A DNA stretch of 64,000 nt. Source: Archilochus colubris (Eukaryota > Chordata > Aves > Apodiformes > Trochilidae). A program made the position numbers and the translations under genes. The stretch's first letter is position 1. Each line of letters begins with the position of its first letter. Shown piece after piece: positions 36,495 to 46,871 of this stretch. The notes under the pieces are model-generated. The model made no database searches. It was not told where the DNA came from and saw nothing but the letters and a program-made list of their open reading frames with translations. The stretch lies in NCBI GenBank assembly GCA_023079485.1, contig CM041101.1, positions 9,264,501-9,328,500 on the forward strand, written 5' to 3'.

Positions 36495-36829
36495 ACCTTT
36501 GCCCAAAAGGAAAGGTAAAGGAAAAAGGAAAAGGAAAGGAACGAGAAAAAGGAAAAGGAAAGGAACCAGAAAAAGCAGAAGAAAAAAGGAAAAGGAAAGG
36601 AACCAGAAAAAGGAAAAGGAAAGGAACCAGAAAAAAGAAAAGAAAAAGGAAAAGAAAAAGGAAAAAGGAAAGGAACCAGAAAAAGGAAAAGAAAAAAGAA
36701 AAGGAACCATAAAAAGAAAAAGAAAAAAAAAAAAAAAGGAAAAGGAAAGGAACCAGAAAAAGGAAAAGAAAAAAAAAAAGGAAAAGGAAAGGAACCAGAA
36801 AAAGGAAAAGAAAAAAGAAAAAGGGAAAA
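36495..36829. repeat. Polypurine minisatellite in intron 1
   Basis: A 335-bp, almost pure A/G stretch on the + strand. It is built from diverged copies of a unit like GGAAAGGAACCAGAAAAAGG separated by variable A-rich spacers. The marker GGAACCA recurs at least seven times. The K/E/R/N/Q-rich frames on + and F/S/L-rich frames on - are by-products of composition and have no start or splice support as exons. Confidence 0.95.
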
Positions 36830-39800
36830 CAGATTCAGTTTAAGAAACACTGGGAAATGTTAATTTCAGCCTCCAGAGAATGGGGAGCAGGTAGGCAAGG
36901 GCCAAGCACCTGTAGCTGACTTGAGCTGGGTTTGCTGCTTCTGTTCTGCCAGGGATTTTTCCAAGCTGGGTTTCAGAACAGGGACCTGGCTTTGGGAAGA
37001 GCTGAAGGCAGGGTTCTGCCTGGGCTTTGGTGATGGAGCCAGTGGCACTGGGAGGTGCTGGGGACCCCCCTGGCTGTGTCAGGGAGATGCTTGGATGCTG
37101 CAGGGACCTGGGGAGCTGCTCTGTGCCCATCAGCAGAGAGATTGAGATGAAGGGAAACTTCCTTCCCCCCTGTCCAAGCTGTAAAAGCATGAGAAAGAGA
37201 GAGTGAAAGATTTCCCCTAGGGATCAGCAGTGATAAAAAGCCTTTCTTTTGAAAAGCAATGAGAGAAAAGGAGTGTGTCTAATCCTCCCAGAGAAGAAAG
37301 GGAGAACATCCCTGGGCTGCCTGTCCTGCTGGGGCCGGGGCGATCCCGGTGTGGATGCTGTGATCCAATGCTCCTGCCCAGCTAAATCCTTCCCTGGCAC
37401 TGACTGGGGCAGAGAAAGGGTCAGATCCTCTGTGCAGGAGCAGAAGTGATTTTCATTGCATAGGATCCGGGCATTTGGGATTGGGGGAGCTCCAGGGAGT
37501 CAGCCCTGGGGTGTCCCTGTGGGGCTGGGCGCTGTGCTGCCATGTAGGGTGTGGGCAGCAGTGTGGGGCTGGGGGATGCTGCTGGCTCTGTTGCCATCCT
37601 CACATTGCTCAGTCTTTGCAGAAGAGCCACGCTGGCACCCAGTGGGGAAGAGACACCCAAAGATTTTCCTTCTCCTTTTACCCTTGGCTTTGGGGCTGGA
37701 GAAGGCTGAAAAGAGAAGGGGGATGCAGCAAGGAGGCATCCTTGTCCCCAGGGAGGGTATCCAAAGGACAACCACAACCTCTGGCTGCTTTTTCCTGAGG
37801 GTAGAAGGACATGCAGCTGGTCTGTCTGGCTGCCTCCACAGCCATCTTCTCCTGGTTCCACCCTGTCACCCAGTGTCACTGTGTCATGCCATGTCCAGGC
37901 GTGGCACAGGAACTGCTCCATCACCCTCCCTGCCGTGGGTCCACTGGTCCTGTGCTCACAAAGTCCAAGCTGAGGCTGCCTCTGGTTGTCTTTATTGTGG
38001 TTGATGATTTATTTGGAGCAGCATCCACCCTGTCTCGTGACTTGATTAAAAAATAAAGCAAAGAGCAGCACAGTGTGGGTGCTGTGAGCTGGGGGGTCCC
38101 TTTCCCTCAGCCCCCAGGGGGTTCCCAGCCTGTGCCTGAGCTGTGTGGATGCTCCGTGGAGGATTAGAAGAAAATGTGCTGGGGATGGCAGGGTGAAGGC
38201 AAATGGCAGCATCAGAGTGGAGTGAGCTGTCCTGCTGGGGATGGAGAGGTGGGCATTGGGGTGGGAACCCTCTGCAGGGGACAACTGGGGACCCACCAGC
38301 CCCCCTATCAGCAGGGCTGAGGATCCCTCCCTAGGCTGTAAAGATTCTTCTGCTCATGAGCAAATTATCTGTGTCTCCTTGAACAGAATAATGCTAATCC
38401 ACAGCCAGGAAAGTCCTCGTTATACTGGGATTAACGAGCTTGTGTTTAAAAAAAAAAACCCAACCCAACAACACCCCAAAGCCAGCAGCCTGCAAAGGAA
38501 AACCCTTCAGGGAGATGTGGGTGGTGGCACCATGGGGCTCTTGTCACAACCCAGCTGCTGCTGTGGTGTCTGGGGAGGAAAACAAAGCTGACATCAGGGT
38601 GGATTTGCTGCATCCTGGGGCTGCCTCCTGGGCTTCCCCAGCAGCCTTGGGATGTGCTGCCTGTGCCTCTGGGTAAGGATTCTGGGGAGGTTGTCACCGT
38701 TTTGCTGTCGGGAACCCGTGTTGTGCTGGCTGGTGGGTGAGCCCAGAGCATCCTCGTGTGTGCTGGGAGCCTGGGAGGCATGGGATGGTGACTGTCCTGT
38801 CGTGGTGTCACCTCTGCTCCCTCTGGGAACAGTGGGGAAGTTGGGCTGAGATTCTGTCACATCCTGGGATGTGAGAGCTTTGGTGATGGGAGCTGATGCC
38901 CTCGGTCTTGAGGAGGGTTTTGGCAGAGCCCACTGCCCTCTGCTTGCCTAGGGAGGGAGGGAGGGAGGGAAGGAGTGAGTCATGAACCCCTCGCAGAGAA
39001 AGGGGAGCAGGAAATTAGCTCATGGCTCTTGTGAAAGAGAGAAACCGACTCAGTACCTGTAATTAAAGCGGGTGTCAAGGAATGAAGAGCAAATTCCACA
39101 GGGGGCATCTCCCCATCTCCCCGGGAGGGAAAGCACTGCCTGCTGCCTGACCTCAAAGTGGCCACCCCGCCCTGGTGAGGGGCAACTGAAGGGCCATCCC
39201 TGAGCCCCCTGCTCCCATCCCTCCTGACAGTCAGGAGCTGATGTAGGTGACAAGGCCACTCGTGTCCTGTCCCTGTCCTGCTGCTTCAGCTCACAGGAAG
39301 GAGCTGGCTGTGTTGGGAATGTGGGGACAGGGGGTCTGCCCCAGGCAAAAAGGTCCTGAGGAGCATGGGGGGCCCTCTGGGGGTCCCTGGGGGCAGAGGT
39401 GGGAAGAGGCAGTGGTACAGAGGAGGGGGTTGGGGTGCCTGCTGTGGGAACTGCAGGTGATGGAGGGCAGGAGCAGGATGTGGGTCATCATGATGGGGTG
39501 GAATGGCCTGGAGCTGAGACCTGGGTCAAGGTACTTAGGGACCTGTCCTGCAGCACTATCTCTGTGTCTCCTCCAGGGCTTTGTTCCCCTAAAGTGTTTG
39601 TGTTGCTCCCCAACACTCCTCTGAGGGGAAGGGAAACTGAGGCACGGGGGTAACACTGTGTGTTTGCCTTGCTTGAGCTCTGAGCACGTGTGGTGGCTCC
39701 AGGCTCTCAGACCTGTCCCTCTTTCTCCAGCCTTTCCTACCTGTGAACCCTGGGCTGGTGCCAGGAGCTGGCAGCCAGCAGTGGGGTCCCTGTGCCATCC

Positions 39801-41181
39801 CCTGGCACAGCACCCTGGCTTGGTCCCCACAGCTGCCAGCACCTTCCCAGCAAATGTCAAATCTGCTGAGCAAATGGAAAAAAAAAAAAAGAAAGGAAAA
39901 AAAAAAGGACAACAAAAAAACCCAACCCTCTAACATGAGGAAGAAATGCTGGTGTGTCCTGGGTGGATTAGTCGAGACTCCTCGCTGGATTCCTCCGAAG
40001 GGAGGTGCTCGTGCTGGAAGCCAGCCACCAGCTGGGCCTGCTGCATTTTTCCTGGATTCCCTTACCATTTGGGGACTGAACTTTTGTCTGAAAAATACTT
40101 GGTTTTAACTTGGTCGTGTCTGTAGCTTTGTCTCGGCTTCGGGCTGCTTGGCTTTCTCCTGGCTCAATATATGCTGAGGTGGATGCTCTGGGAGGAGAGG
40201 GGACAGATCCTCCATCCTGGACTGTCCTGGCAGGAGGAAGTGAGAAAAGGAAAGGTTTGATCTGATGAAAAAAAAAAAAAAAAAAATAGTTCCAGAGGTT
40301 GCCTCCTATTTGGCCCCACCACTGCAGGAGGATGGAGCAATAACATGGGAGGTTGGGGCAAAAGCAGCAGCGTTGGAGATGCTGGTGACAAAATCTGGTG
40401 GTTAGTGGAAAAAAAAAAAAAGGAGGGATAAATATCTTGGAAAGTCTGGTAGCCCCTGACATGAGGACTGATGGACCCAGATACACAATTGCCTTGGAAA
40501 CCACCACTGAAATGTGCCCTGCTTCTGTTTCTCCTCCCAAGTGGTTGTTTCCCTCCCAGCTGTGGGGCTGGCACAGGGCTGGGCTGGCTACCTGACCACT
40601 GGCCACCAGCTCCTTGCTGCAGCCCAGGGAGCCCAAAAAGCTCCTGTATCCCAGCCTGGCAGGGGGATGAAGTGGGTGCTGAGGATGGGGCTGAGCTCCA
40701 AAGCTGCCCAGGGCAGGGCTGGGGCTGGTGAGGCCCTTTGTTGATTGTAGGGTTGCCAGACACGGTGCAGCTCTGCGGGGTTGCTCTCTTGCTTCCCCTG
40801 CTCAGGGATGGAGCTTGCCCAAGCCAGCAGGACAATCCGGGCTGTGTTTTCATAATTAAAACAAATAAAACAAACCCGTACGTGGCGTTATTTACAATCG
40901 GGGCTCGGGGAAGAGTGGAGCTGAATATTGTTTCCTCGCTGAGTTTTTTCCCTTTGTGGCTCACACACGAGTTTGTTGTTGTTGGCTGCTCCTGAGGCCA
41001 CGGGCTCGTGTGCTGGGCTGCTGCTGGCCCTGGGGTGGCCAAGGTTGGGCTCTGCCCGCCAGGCTGCTGCAGGGGTTGTTCCCTGGCACCTGTGGGTTTG
41101 TTGCTGGGAAGCTGCTTTTTGTGAAGTGAGGAGGTGCTGCTGCTCAGGGGACTTTCACAGGAAGGATCTGTTGGAGGTGGA
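36830..41181. other. Intron 1, between purine minisatellite and CR1
   Basis: GC-rich intronic DNA without recognisable exons. It contains A-tracts near 39880-39920 and 40266-40286 and (GGGA)n at 38951. Small CpG clusters lie near 39970-40010, 40115-40150 and 40880-40940. A 340-codon minus-strand frame (40164-41186) is judged spurious. Confidence 0.5.
38951..38969 (+). repeat. (GGGA)n, perfect G-quadruplex motif
   Basis: Five G3 runs separated by single A residues. It satisfies the G3-loop1 quadruplex pattern on the + strand, so it would also be in the RXRA pre-mRNA. Confidence 0.85.
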
Positions 41182-41656
41182 GTCATAGACTCACAGACTG
41201 GTCTGGGTTGGAAGGGACATTAAGGGTCACCCAGTCCCACCCCCCTGCCATGGGCAGGGACCCCTCCCACAGCCCAGGTTGCTCCAAGCCCCATCCAACC
41301 TTGGACACTGCCAGGGATGGGGCAGCCACAGCTTCTATGGGCAACCTGGGCCAGGGGCTCAGCACCCTTGTACCAAAGAATTTCTTCATAATATTCAGTC
41401 TCCCTTCTTTCATCTTGGAATCCTTCTCCCTCATCCCATCCCTCCAGGCCCTTGTTTGAAATCCCTCCCCATCTTTCCTGGAACCTCTTCAGGCACTGGA
41501 AGGTGCTCTAAGGACTCTGCAGGCTGAACCCTTCTCCTCCCCAAGCTGAACAGCCCCAACTCTCTCAGCCCATCTCCATAACAGAGCTGCTCCAGTCCTC
41601 TGATGAAATTCCTGACATCCTCTGGACTGGCTCCAACAGCTCCCTGTCCTTCCTGG
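41182..41656 (-). mobile_element. CR1 LINE 3' fragment, minus strand
   Basis: Reverse complement of the CR1 3' region. On + it begins at the element's 3' end ('tcatagactcacagactgg', then 'gggttggaagggacattaa') and runs through 'ccctgccatgggcaggga', 'gcagccacagcttctatgg' and 'ctctcagcccatctccataa' to 'gctccaacagctccctgtcc'. It is 5'-truncated with no coding capacity. It is closely similar to the + copy at 20245-20577, giving an inverted pair flanking the RXRA promoter. Confidence 0.92.
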
Positions 41657-44539
41657 TGGGAGGTTTTCACCCTCCTGCTTCCTCACGAGTCCCAGCTCAG
41701 CCAGGGATGCTGCAGGGAGGGCTGGGTGTCATGGGGTGCAGGGGGAGGTTTCTTTTTTCCTTGATGCTGAGCTGCAGGCAGAAAGTTTGGGATGGGAAGC
41801 CCCTGGCAGGTAGTGTCCCCCATGGGGACAGCCTTGGGGGCTCCCCTGGTGCTGGGGGGGTGGGCAGGGTGCTGGTGGCATGGCTTGGTGCAGGAGCACC
41901 CTGCAGAGCACAGGCAGCACTGCTCAGGCACATGTGCAGTGAGCTGTGCAAGGGCTCTGCACACACACAGCACACCTGCCCCTGGTGTTTAAAACTGGGC
42001 TTAGGAGGCCAACATCTAGCAGATGAGTTCATGGCAATTCATCAACTCCCAGGCACTTAACAAATATTAATTAATGGCTTTGCTGCCAGCAGGGTCTGTG
42101 CAGTTAGCCCAGCTGATGGGCTGGGGTGTGCATGAGCCCTGGACCCACAGCCTGGGTTCCTCAGCATCAGGGCTGCCAGTAAAGCTGGGGACTCATTCTG
42201 GTCCTGTGGATGTGCTGAGCAGTCACCTAGGGGGTTTTGGGGCATGGAGGGGGCAGATCCTAGTGTGGGCTCCTTTCTGCTTTTCTGGGGAGGCAAACTG
42301 CACCCTACTGGACTTCAGAGCCTGAGCATCTCTGTGCTGCTCCATCCCTGTGCCTGTCCAGGTGATGCTTTTGGTGCTGGTGCTTGGTGTCTCTTGGCTT
42401 TCTGTTTCTGTCCCCAGAAGTGACAGCATGTGAGCTGGGGCTGGGACTCTTTGCTGGGTGCCAGGAGGTGGGCAGTAGGGTTTGTGCAGGTCCAGTTGTC
42501 TTTAAATCCCTCTGGATTGAACTCCTGCTTTGCTGTTTGTTTCTTTACTTCTTTAGGCCTGGCTGAGAAGTTTGTAGGAATCCTGCAAAAGGCAACTTGT
42601 TTTTGTCACTTCTTTGGGAAGGGCTTACATCTCAGAGGCCCATTGTGCAAGTAGAGCTAAGTTTAGGTCTCTGAGCTTAAAATAGAAGAAAGGAAATAAA
42701 AAAACCCAACCCAATAATAATTAAGCCTTTTCCCCTGGGCCAAGGAAGAACAGTTTGCTAGCGTTGACTGACCACCTGCAAGGTGGCCCCAAGGAAGAGA
42801 CATGGTTCCTGCTGGCCAAAGTCAACATGGGAGGTGGCCAGGGCTGCTGCTGGGGACAGGGCATGGTGGAGAGTGGCCAGGGGACAAGGTGAGGATTAAC
42901 CCCCTGCTCTGATGGCATCTGCAGCGCTGGATTCGTGCCAGGGGCTCGTGGACATGTCGAACAAGTGACCTGGTGCAGCAACCCACCCTGATTGCTCAAG
43001 CTGGTCCAGCTCCTTTTGGAGATGGTTCCTGGCCAGGCCAGGCAGATGTTGTGTCTGTGAACCCCCGTGTTCATGTCACTGTGCACAGGAGGTGACCCTG
43101 GCTCTGTCTTGGCATCCTTGCCATGTTGTGCCATGCTGTGCCATCCCTGCTCTCTGTGCAGCCTGAGGAAGAAGCTCAGTGGAGGCTGACCAGCTTGCTG
43201 GGCATCTCAAAACTCATCCTGTGAGCTTGTCAGCACTTTGTAATCTCCCTTCTCCCCAGGGAACATCTTGCAAAGGTGTTGACAAACTCGTGAGGTCACG
43301 GGGAGCTGTGGTGTGTGGTCAGCTTGGTCCCTCCCCAGCACCCACCAGCTGCTGCCAGAGCCTCTCCTCACCTGCAGGAGCCTGCCTGGCTCTGAGGGGA
43401 TGGAGATCTGCTCCTGAGGACAGAGCAGGAATAATTTTGGCTGTTATCTTCATAACAAAACCAGCAAATGCTGCGAGCTACCTCGGTGGCAGAAGTAGGA
43501 AAAATGTGAGACATATGTTGGAGCAGAGCTTCAGTCTCTGGGTGTTTTTGGAGGGGGGAAAAAAACCATACAGGAGGCTTTTTCCTTTTGTTTAAAACCT
43601 CTTTTGTCATTCCCCCCTGCTTTTGGACAGCTCTCTGACTTTCAGCAGCTCCTGCAGGAGGTGGATGTTGGTGCTTGGGGAGGTTTTTCCATATGTTTCC
43701 CATAGCCCCGCTTGCAGGTTTGACATTATGGGATGGAAGAGGGAGGTAGGCTGCTGTAATATCATATGATAATGTGAAATTAGCTCCACTTGACATAAAT
43801 TGAAGGCAAACTAGTGCTCTTAGGCCTGGGCAGGGCTTGCTGGAGGTTTCTGCCCTTCCCCGCTGCCTTGGGGTGGGAGCAGGAGCCCGTGTCTCTCTGG
43901 CTGTTTTCCCCTCTAATCCTTTGCCTGCATAGAGTGAATTCCAGCTCATGGTGGGAATTTAGGTCAAAGGTGCTTTGAGTTCAGAGGAATATGATCAAAT
44001 TAGGTCTTTTCTGCGTTTGCTTGTGCGTGTTTTTTTGGTGTTTTTTTTTTTTTTTTTTAAGGGACTTAACGTAGGCAGGGCTGCAGGAAGAGCTTGGTCA
44101 GATCCTGACCATCCTTAAATCCTGACAGTGCTGCCTTTGCCAGCAGCAGGGCTGGGATTTCATCTGGAAAGGTCAGAATTGGCCCAGAGCTGGTCTGTAT
44201 TTTTGGCCCTTCCTGGAAGGGAGAGGTGTGGGTGCAGCTGGGAGAATCCCCTGAACCTGTGGCATCCCCTGTGAGGCCACCCCTGGGGGGACCGACTCAG
44301 GGACTTCCATGTCCTGGGGGTCAGAGGGATAAAAATCTTATCCCTCTGGAAAAAGGATCTCATCCCACTGGTTGTGAGATGGGAGGTGTCCGCTGATGTC
44401 CCTGTGGTCCTGGGGAAGGGAGGGGTTGTTTCCTCCTCCTTCATTGCCCCAGCTCTTCTGCTCCCTACCCGCTGTCATCCATACTCCTGGTGGGATCCCA
44501 TGGGAGCTTTCTCTGGTCCTGCTTCAGGTGAGGTGGTGG
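41657..44539. other. Intron 1, between the two CR1 copies
   Basis: No gene recognised. An AT-richer, non-repetitive stretch lies at about 43430-43820, including 'ctgtaatatcatatgataat' near 43755. A DR1-like nuclear-receptor site is at 43961-43973. T18 lies near 44041-44058. Confidence 0.45.
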
Positions 44540-45078
44540 TGAGCACTGGTGAGGCCACAGCTTGAGTCCTGTGTCCAGTTCTGGGCCCCTCAGCTCAGGA
44601 AGGAGATTGAGGTGCTGGAGCAGGTCCAGAGAAGAGCAAGGAGGCTGTGAAGGGATCCAGCACAAGTCCTGTGAGGAAGGGCTGAGGGAGCTGGGGGTGT
44701 TGAGGCTGGAGAAGAGGAGGCTCAGGGGAGACCTCATCACTCTCTCCAACTCCCTGAAAGGAGGTTGGAGCCAGGGGGGGGTTGGGCTCTTTTCCCAGGC
44801 AACTCTCAGCAAGACAAGAGGGCAGGGTCTCAAGTTGTGCCAGGGGAGGTTTAGGTTGGAGATGAGAAAGAATTTCTTTCTGGAGAGGGTGATCAGGCAT
44901 TGGAATGGGCTGCCCAGGGAAGTAGTGGATTCTCCGTGTCTGGAGATCTTTCCAAAGAGCCTGGATGTGGCACTGAGTGCCATGGGCTGGGAACCACGGG
45001 GGGAGTGGATCAAGGGTTGGACTTGATGATCTCTGAGGTCCCTTCCAACCCAGCCAATCTATGATTCTATGATTTTAT
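44540..45078 (+). mobile_element. CR1 LINE 3' fragment, + strand, with tail
   Basis: A longer CR1 3' fragment of a different subfamily from the other two. It runs from 'ggccacagcttgagtcctgt' through 'ctggagcaggtccagagaag', 'gagacctcatcactctctcc' and 'ggttggacttgatgatctct' to 'ggtcccttccaaccca'. It ends with the diagnostic CR1 tail 'atctatgattctatgatttt'. It is 5'-truncated and its open frames are broken remnants of no function. Confidence 0.95.
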
Positions 45079-45299
45079 GCTTGTACCATAGCTTCCCTTC
45101 AGGATGGGGTGGGCTTGGAAAGGCACTGGGCTCTTCAGAGGGTGCTGAGCCCTTTGCAGGATGGATCCACCAGCCCAAAGGCTCCCGTTCTTGGGGTGGG
45201 AGGCAGTGGTTGGGAAGCAGAGGGAGGGAGAGATGTGGGATTTGAAAACCACCCCTCTGTGCCTGTTCCGTGACACCCCTTTACTTTTTCCCTGATCCC

Positions 45300-45640
45300 A
45301 TGGATCGGGCATTGCCGTGATCCCAGCCGGAGCTTCTGGTCCCCTCTGCAGCTGCTCCATCACCGCGCTTGAGGCAGCATCGTGCCGGCTGCGGAGCGGC
45401 AGAAGCAGCCGGGAGCAGGGAGGAGGGGCAGGGAAATCCGGGCTTCCGCTGGCGGCAGGTTTGAGGAGCAGGGAGAAGGACAGGAATTAGGGTTGTGGTG
45501 AAGTGCTTCAGCCGCTGGGACTTCTTTGCTGAGTGGGGAATCGCTGTGCTTGTGCCAGAAATCGGCTCGCAGGATGCCGAGGTGTGAAGCTGCTCCCGTC
45601 CCTCTCTCTCGGCAGGGTGGGGGCATCCCGGGGGCTGCCT
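45300..45640. promoter_or_regulatory. Small CpG-rich patch inside intron 1
   Basis: About 20 CpG dinucleotides by hand count in roughly 340 bp, at about 60% GC. That is an observed/expected ratio near 0.65, against a strongly CpG-depleted background. It begins about 220 bp past the CR1 tail and contains a pyrimidine stretch ending in GGCAG near 45602-45615 that resembles a splice acceptor. It could be an alternative RXRA promoter or first exon, an enhancer with unmethylated CpGs, or a chance GC peak. Confidence 0.4.
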
Positions 45641-46530
45641 GCAGCTTGGAGGGGGTGGGGGATGCTTGGGATGCTCTGGATCCTCTGGATCCTGCTGGCA
45701 TCCCAGCCAAAGCAGAGCTCATGCGTGGGGGAGAGCTGGGGTAGAAGGGGCAGGTGCATGGCAGGTTCTCCCTGTAAAAAGCCTGGGGGGAAAAAAAAAA
45801 AAAAAAAGGTTTTATGAAGAAATATGTTAATTGTCATCTGCTGTCTTAGCCAACCTACTGCAGCCTCTTAAAAAACTAGCTTCCTCCCTGATGTTAATGT
45901 GGGGTCTAAAATAAGAGCTGCAATTTCCAGACACTTTTTGCTATTAGTGATAGGCAGGCATTAACCATTCGAGCTTCAATTAATTGTGCTGTGGTGTGGT
46001 TGGTTTTTGGTTTTTTTGTTTTTAATTTTTTTTTTTTTTTATTGATGCATAATGTATGATGAGAAAAAGTGAAAAAAATAATTAAAGTCTGAAGAGCGCT
46101 GCATGGATTCATTCATTATGAAATCTGGGTCAGCAGCCGGAGAAGGAAAACAAGGAGGGGGGGGTTTGCTGCTGGAGTGGAAAAACAGGACTTCAGAAGC
46201 ACTGCAGGCATCGGAGGAATTCGTGAAAGGCCCTTTTCAGGCAGCCTGGGAAATCCAAAGTTGCCTTGCAGCTGCCCCCCGAGGAGGAGGGTGGCTCCCG
46301 GGGATGGAAGGGGGTGCACAGGGCTCTGCACCTCGCTGGGGAGGGGATTCCCTTTCCCATCTCCTCTCCTGGCTTCTCTTCCAGATGTAGGGATGGGGGC
46401 AGGGGCTGCCGTGCTGAGCTAGCAGATGTGTGTGGAGGTGACTGAGAGGAGAGCCTGGAGAGGTGGAAAGGGCTGTGCTGGGTGTTTGCAAAGCTGGGGC
46501 TCAAGAGTGGTGTCTTTTCTAAGGGCTCTC
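45641..46530. other. Intron 1, AT-rich stretch then GC-rich DNA
   Basis: About 45800-46110 is AT-rich ('tatgttaattgtcatctgct', 'gcttcaattaattgtgctgt') with A and T tracts. It may be regulatory. The remainder is GC-rich without exons. Confidence 0.4.
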
Positions 46531-46871
46531 TGTGCCACAAGCATCCCCGTGCCACGAGCATCCCTGTGCCACGAGCATCCCTGTGCCACAAGAATCCCCA
46601 TGCCATGAGCAGCCCCATGCCATGAGCATCCCTATGCCATGAGCATCCCAGTGCCACGAGCATCTCCATGCCACGAGCATCCCCTGTGCCACGAGCATCC
46701 CTGTGCCATGAGCATCCCCTTGCCATGAACATCCCCTTGCCATGAGCATCCCTATGCCATTGAACATCTCCATGCCACGAGCATCCCTGTGCCATGAGCA
46801 TCCCTGTGCCATGAGCATCCCCATGCCACGAGCATCTCCATGCCACGAGCATCCCTGTGCCACGAGCATCC
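46531..46871. repeat. 17-bp minisatellite, about 20 copies
   Basis: A tandem array of a 17-bp unit, consensus TGCCACGAGCATCCCTG. Variation is concentrated at a few sites: CACGAG/CATGAG/CACAAG in the middle and CCTG/CCCA/CTCCA at the end. C-to-T and G-to-A changes at the CpG of the unit account for many variants. Since 17 is not a multiple of 3, all frames cycle and two 226-codon minus-strand frames arise by chance. There are no unique spacers, so it is not a CRISPR array. Confidence 0.95.

Noticed and set aside
36266..36850. Lysine/glutamate-rich and phenylalanine-rich frames
   Set aside because: Direct translation of the polypurine minisatellite.
40164..41186. 340-codon minus-strand frame
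   Set aside because: Its ATG lies in the 3' end of a CR1 insertion and it crosses A-tracts giving phenylalanine runs. It overlaps another long frame and shows no recognisable domain. A protein search returning an avian homologue would overturn this.
46531..46871. Possible CRISPR-like array
   Set aside because: Units are contiguous 17-mers without unique spacers, in a vertebrate genome.
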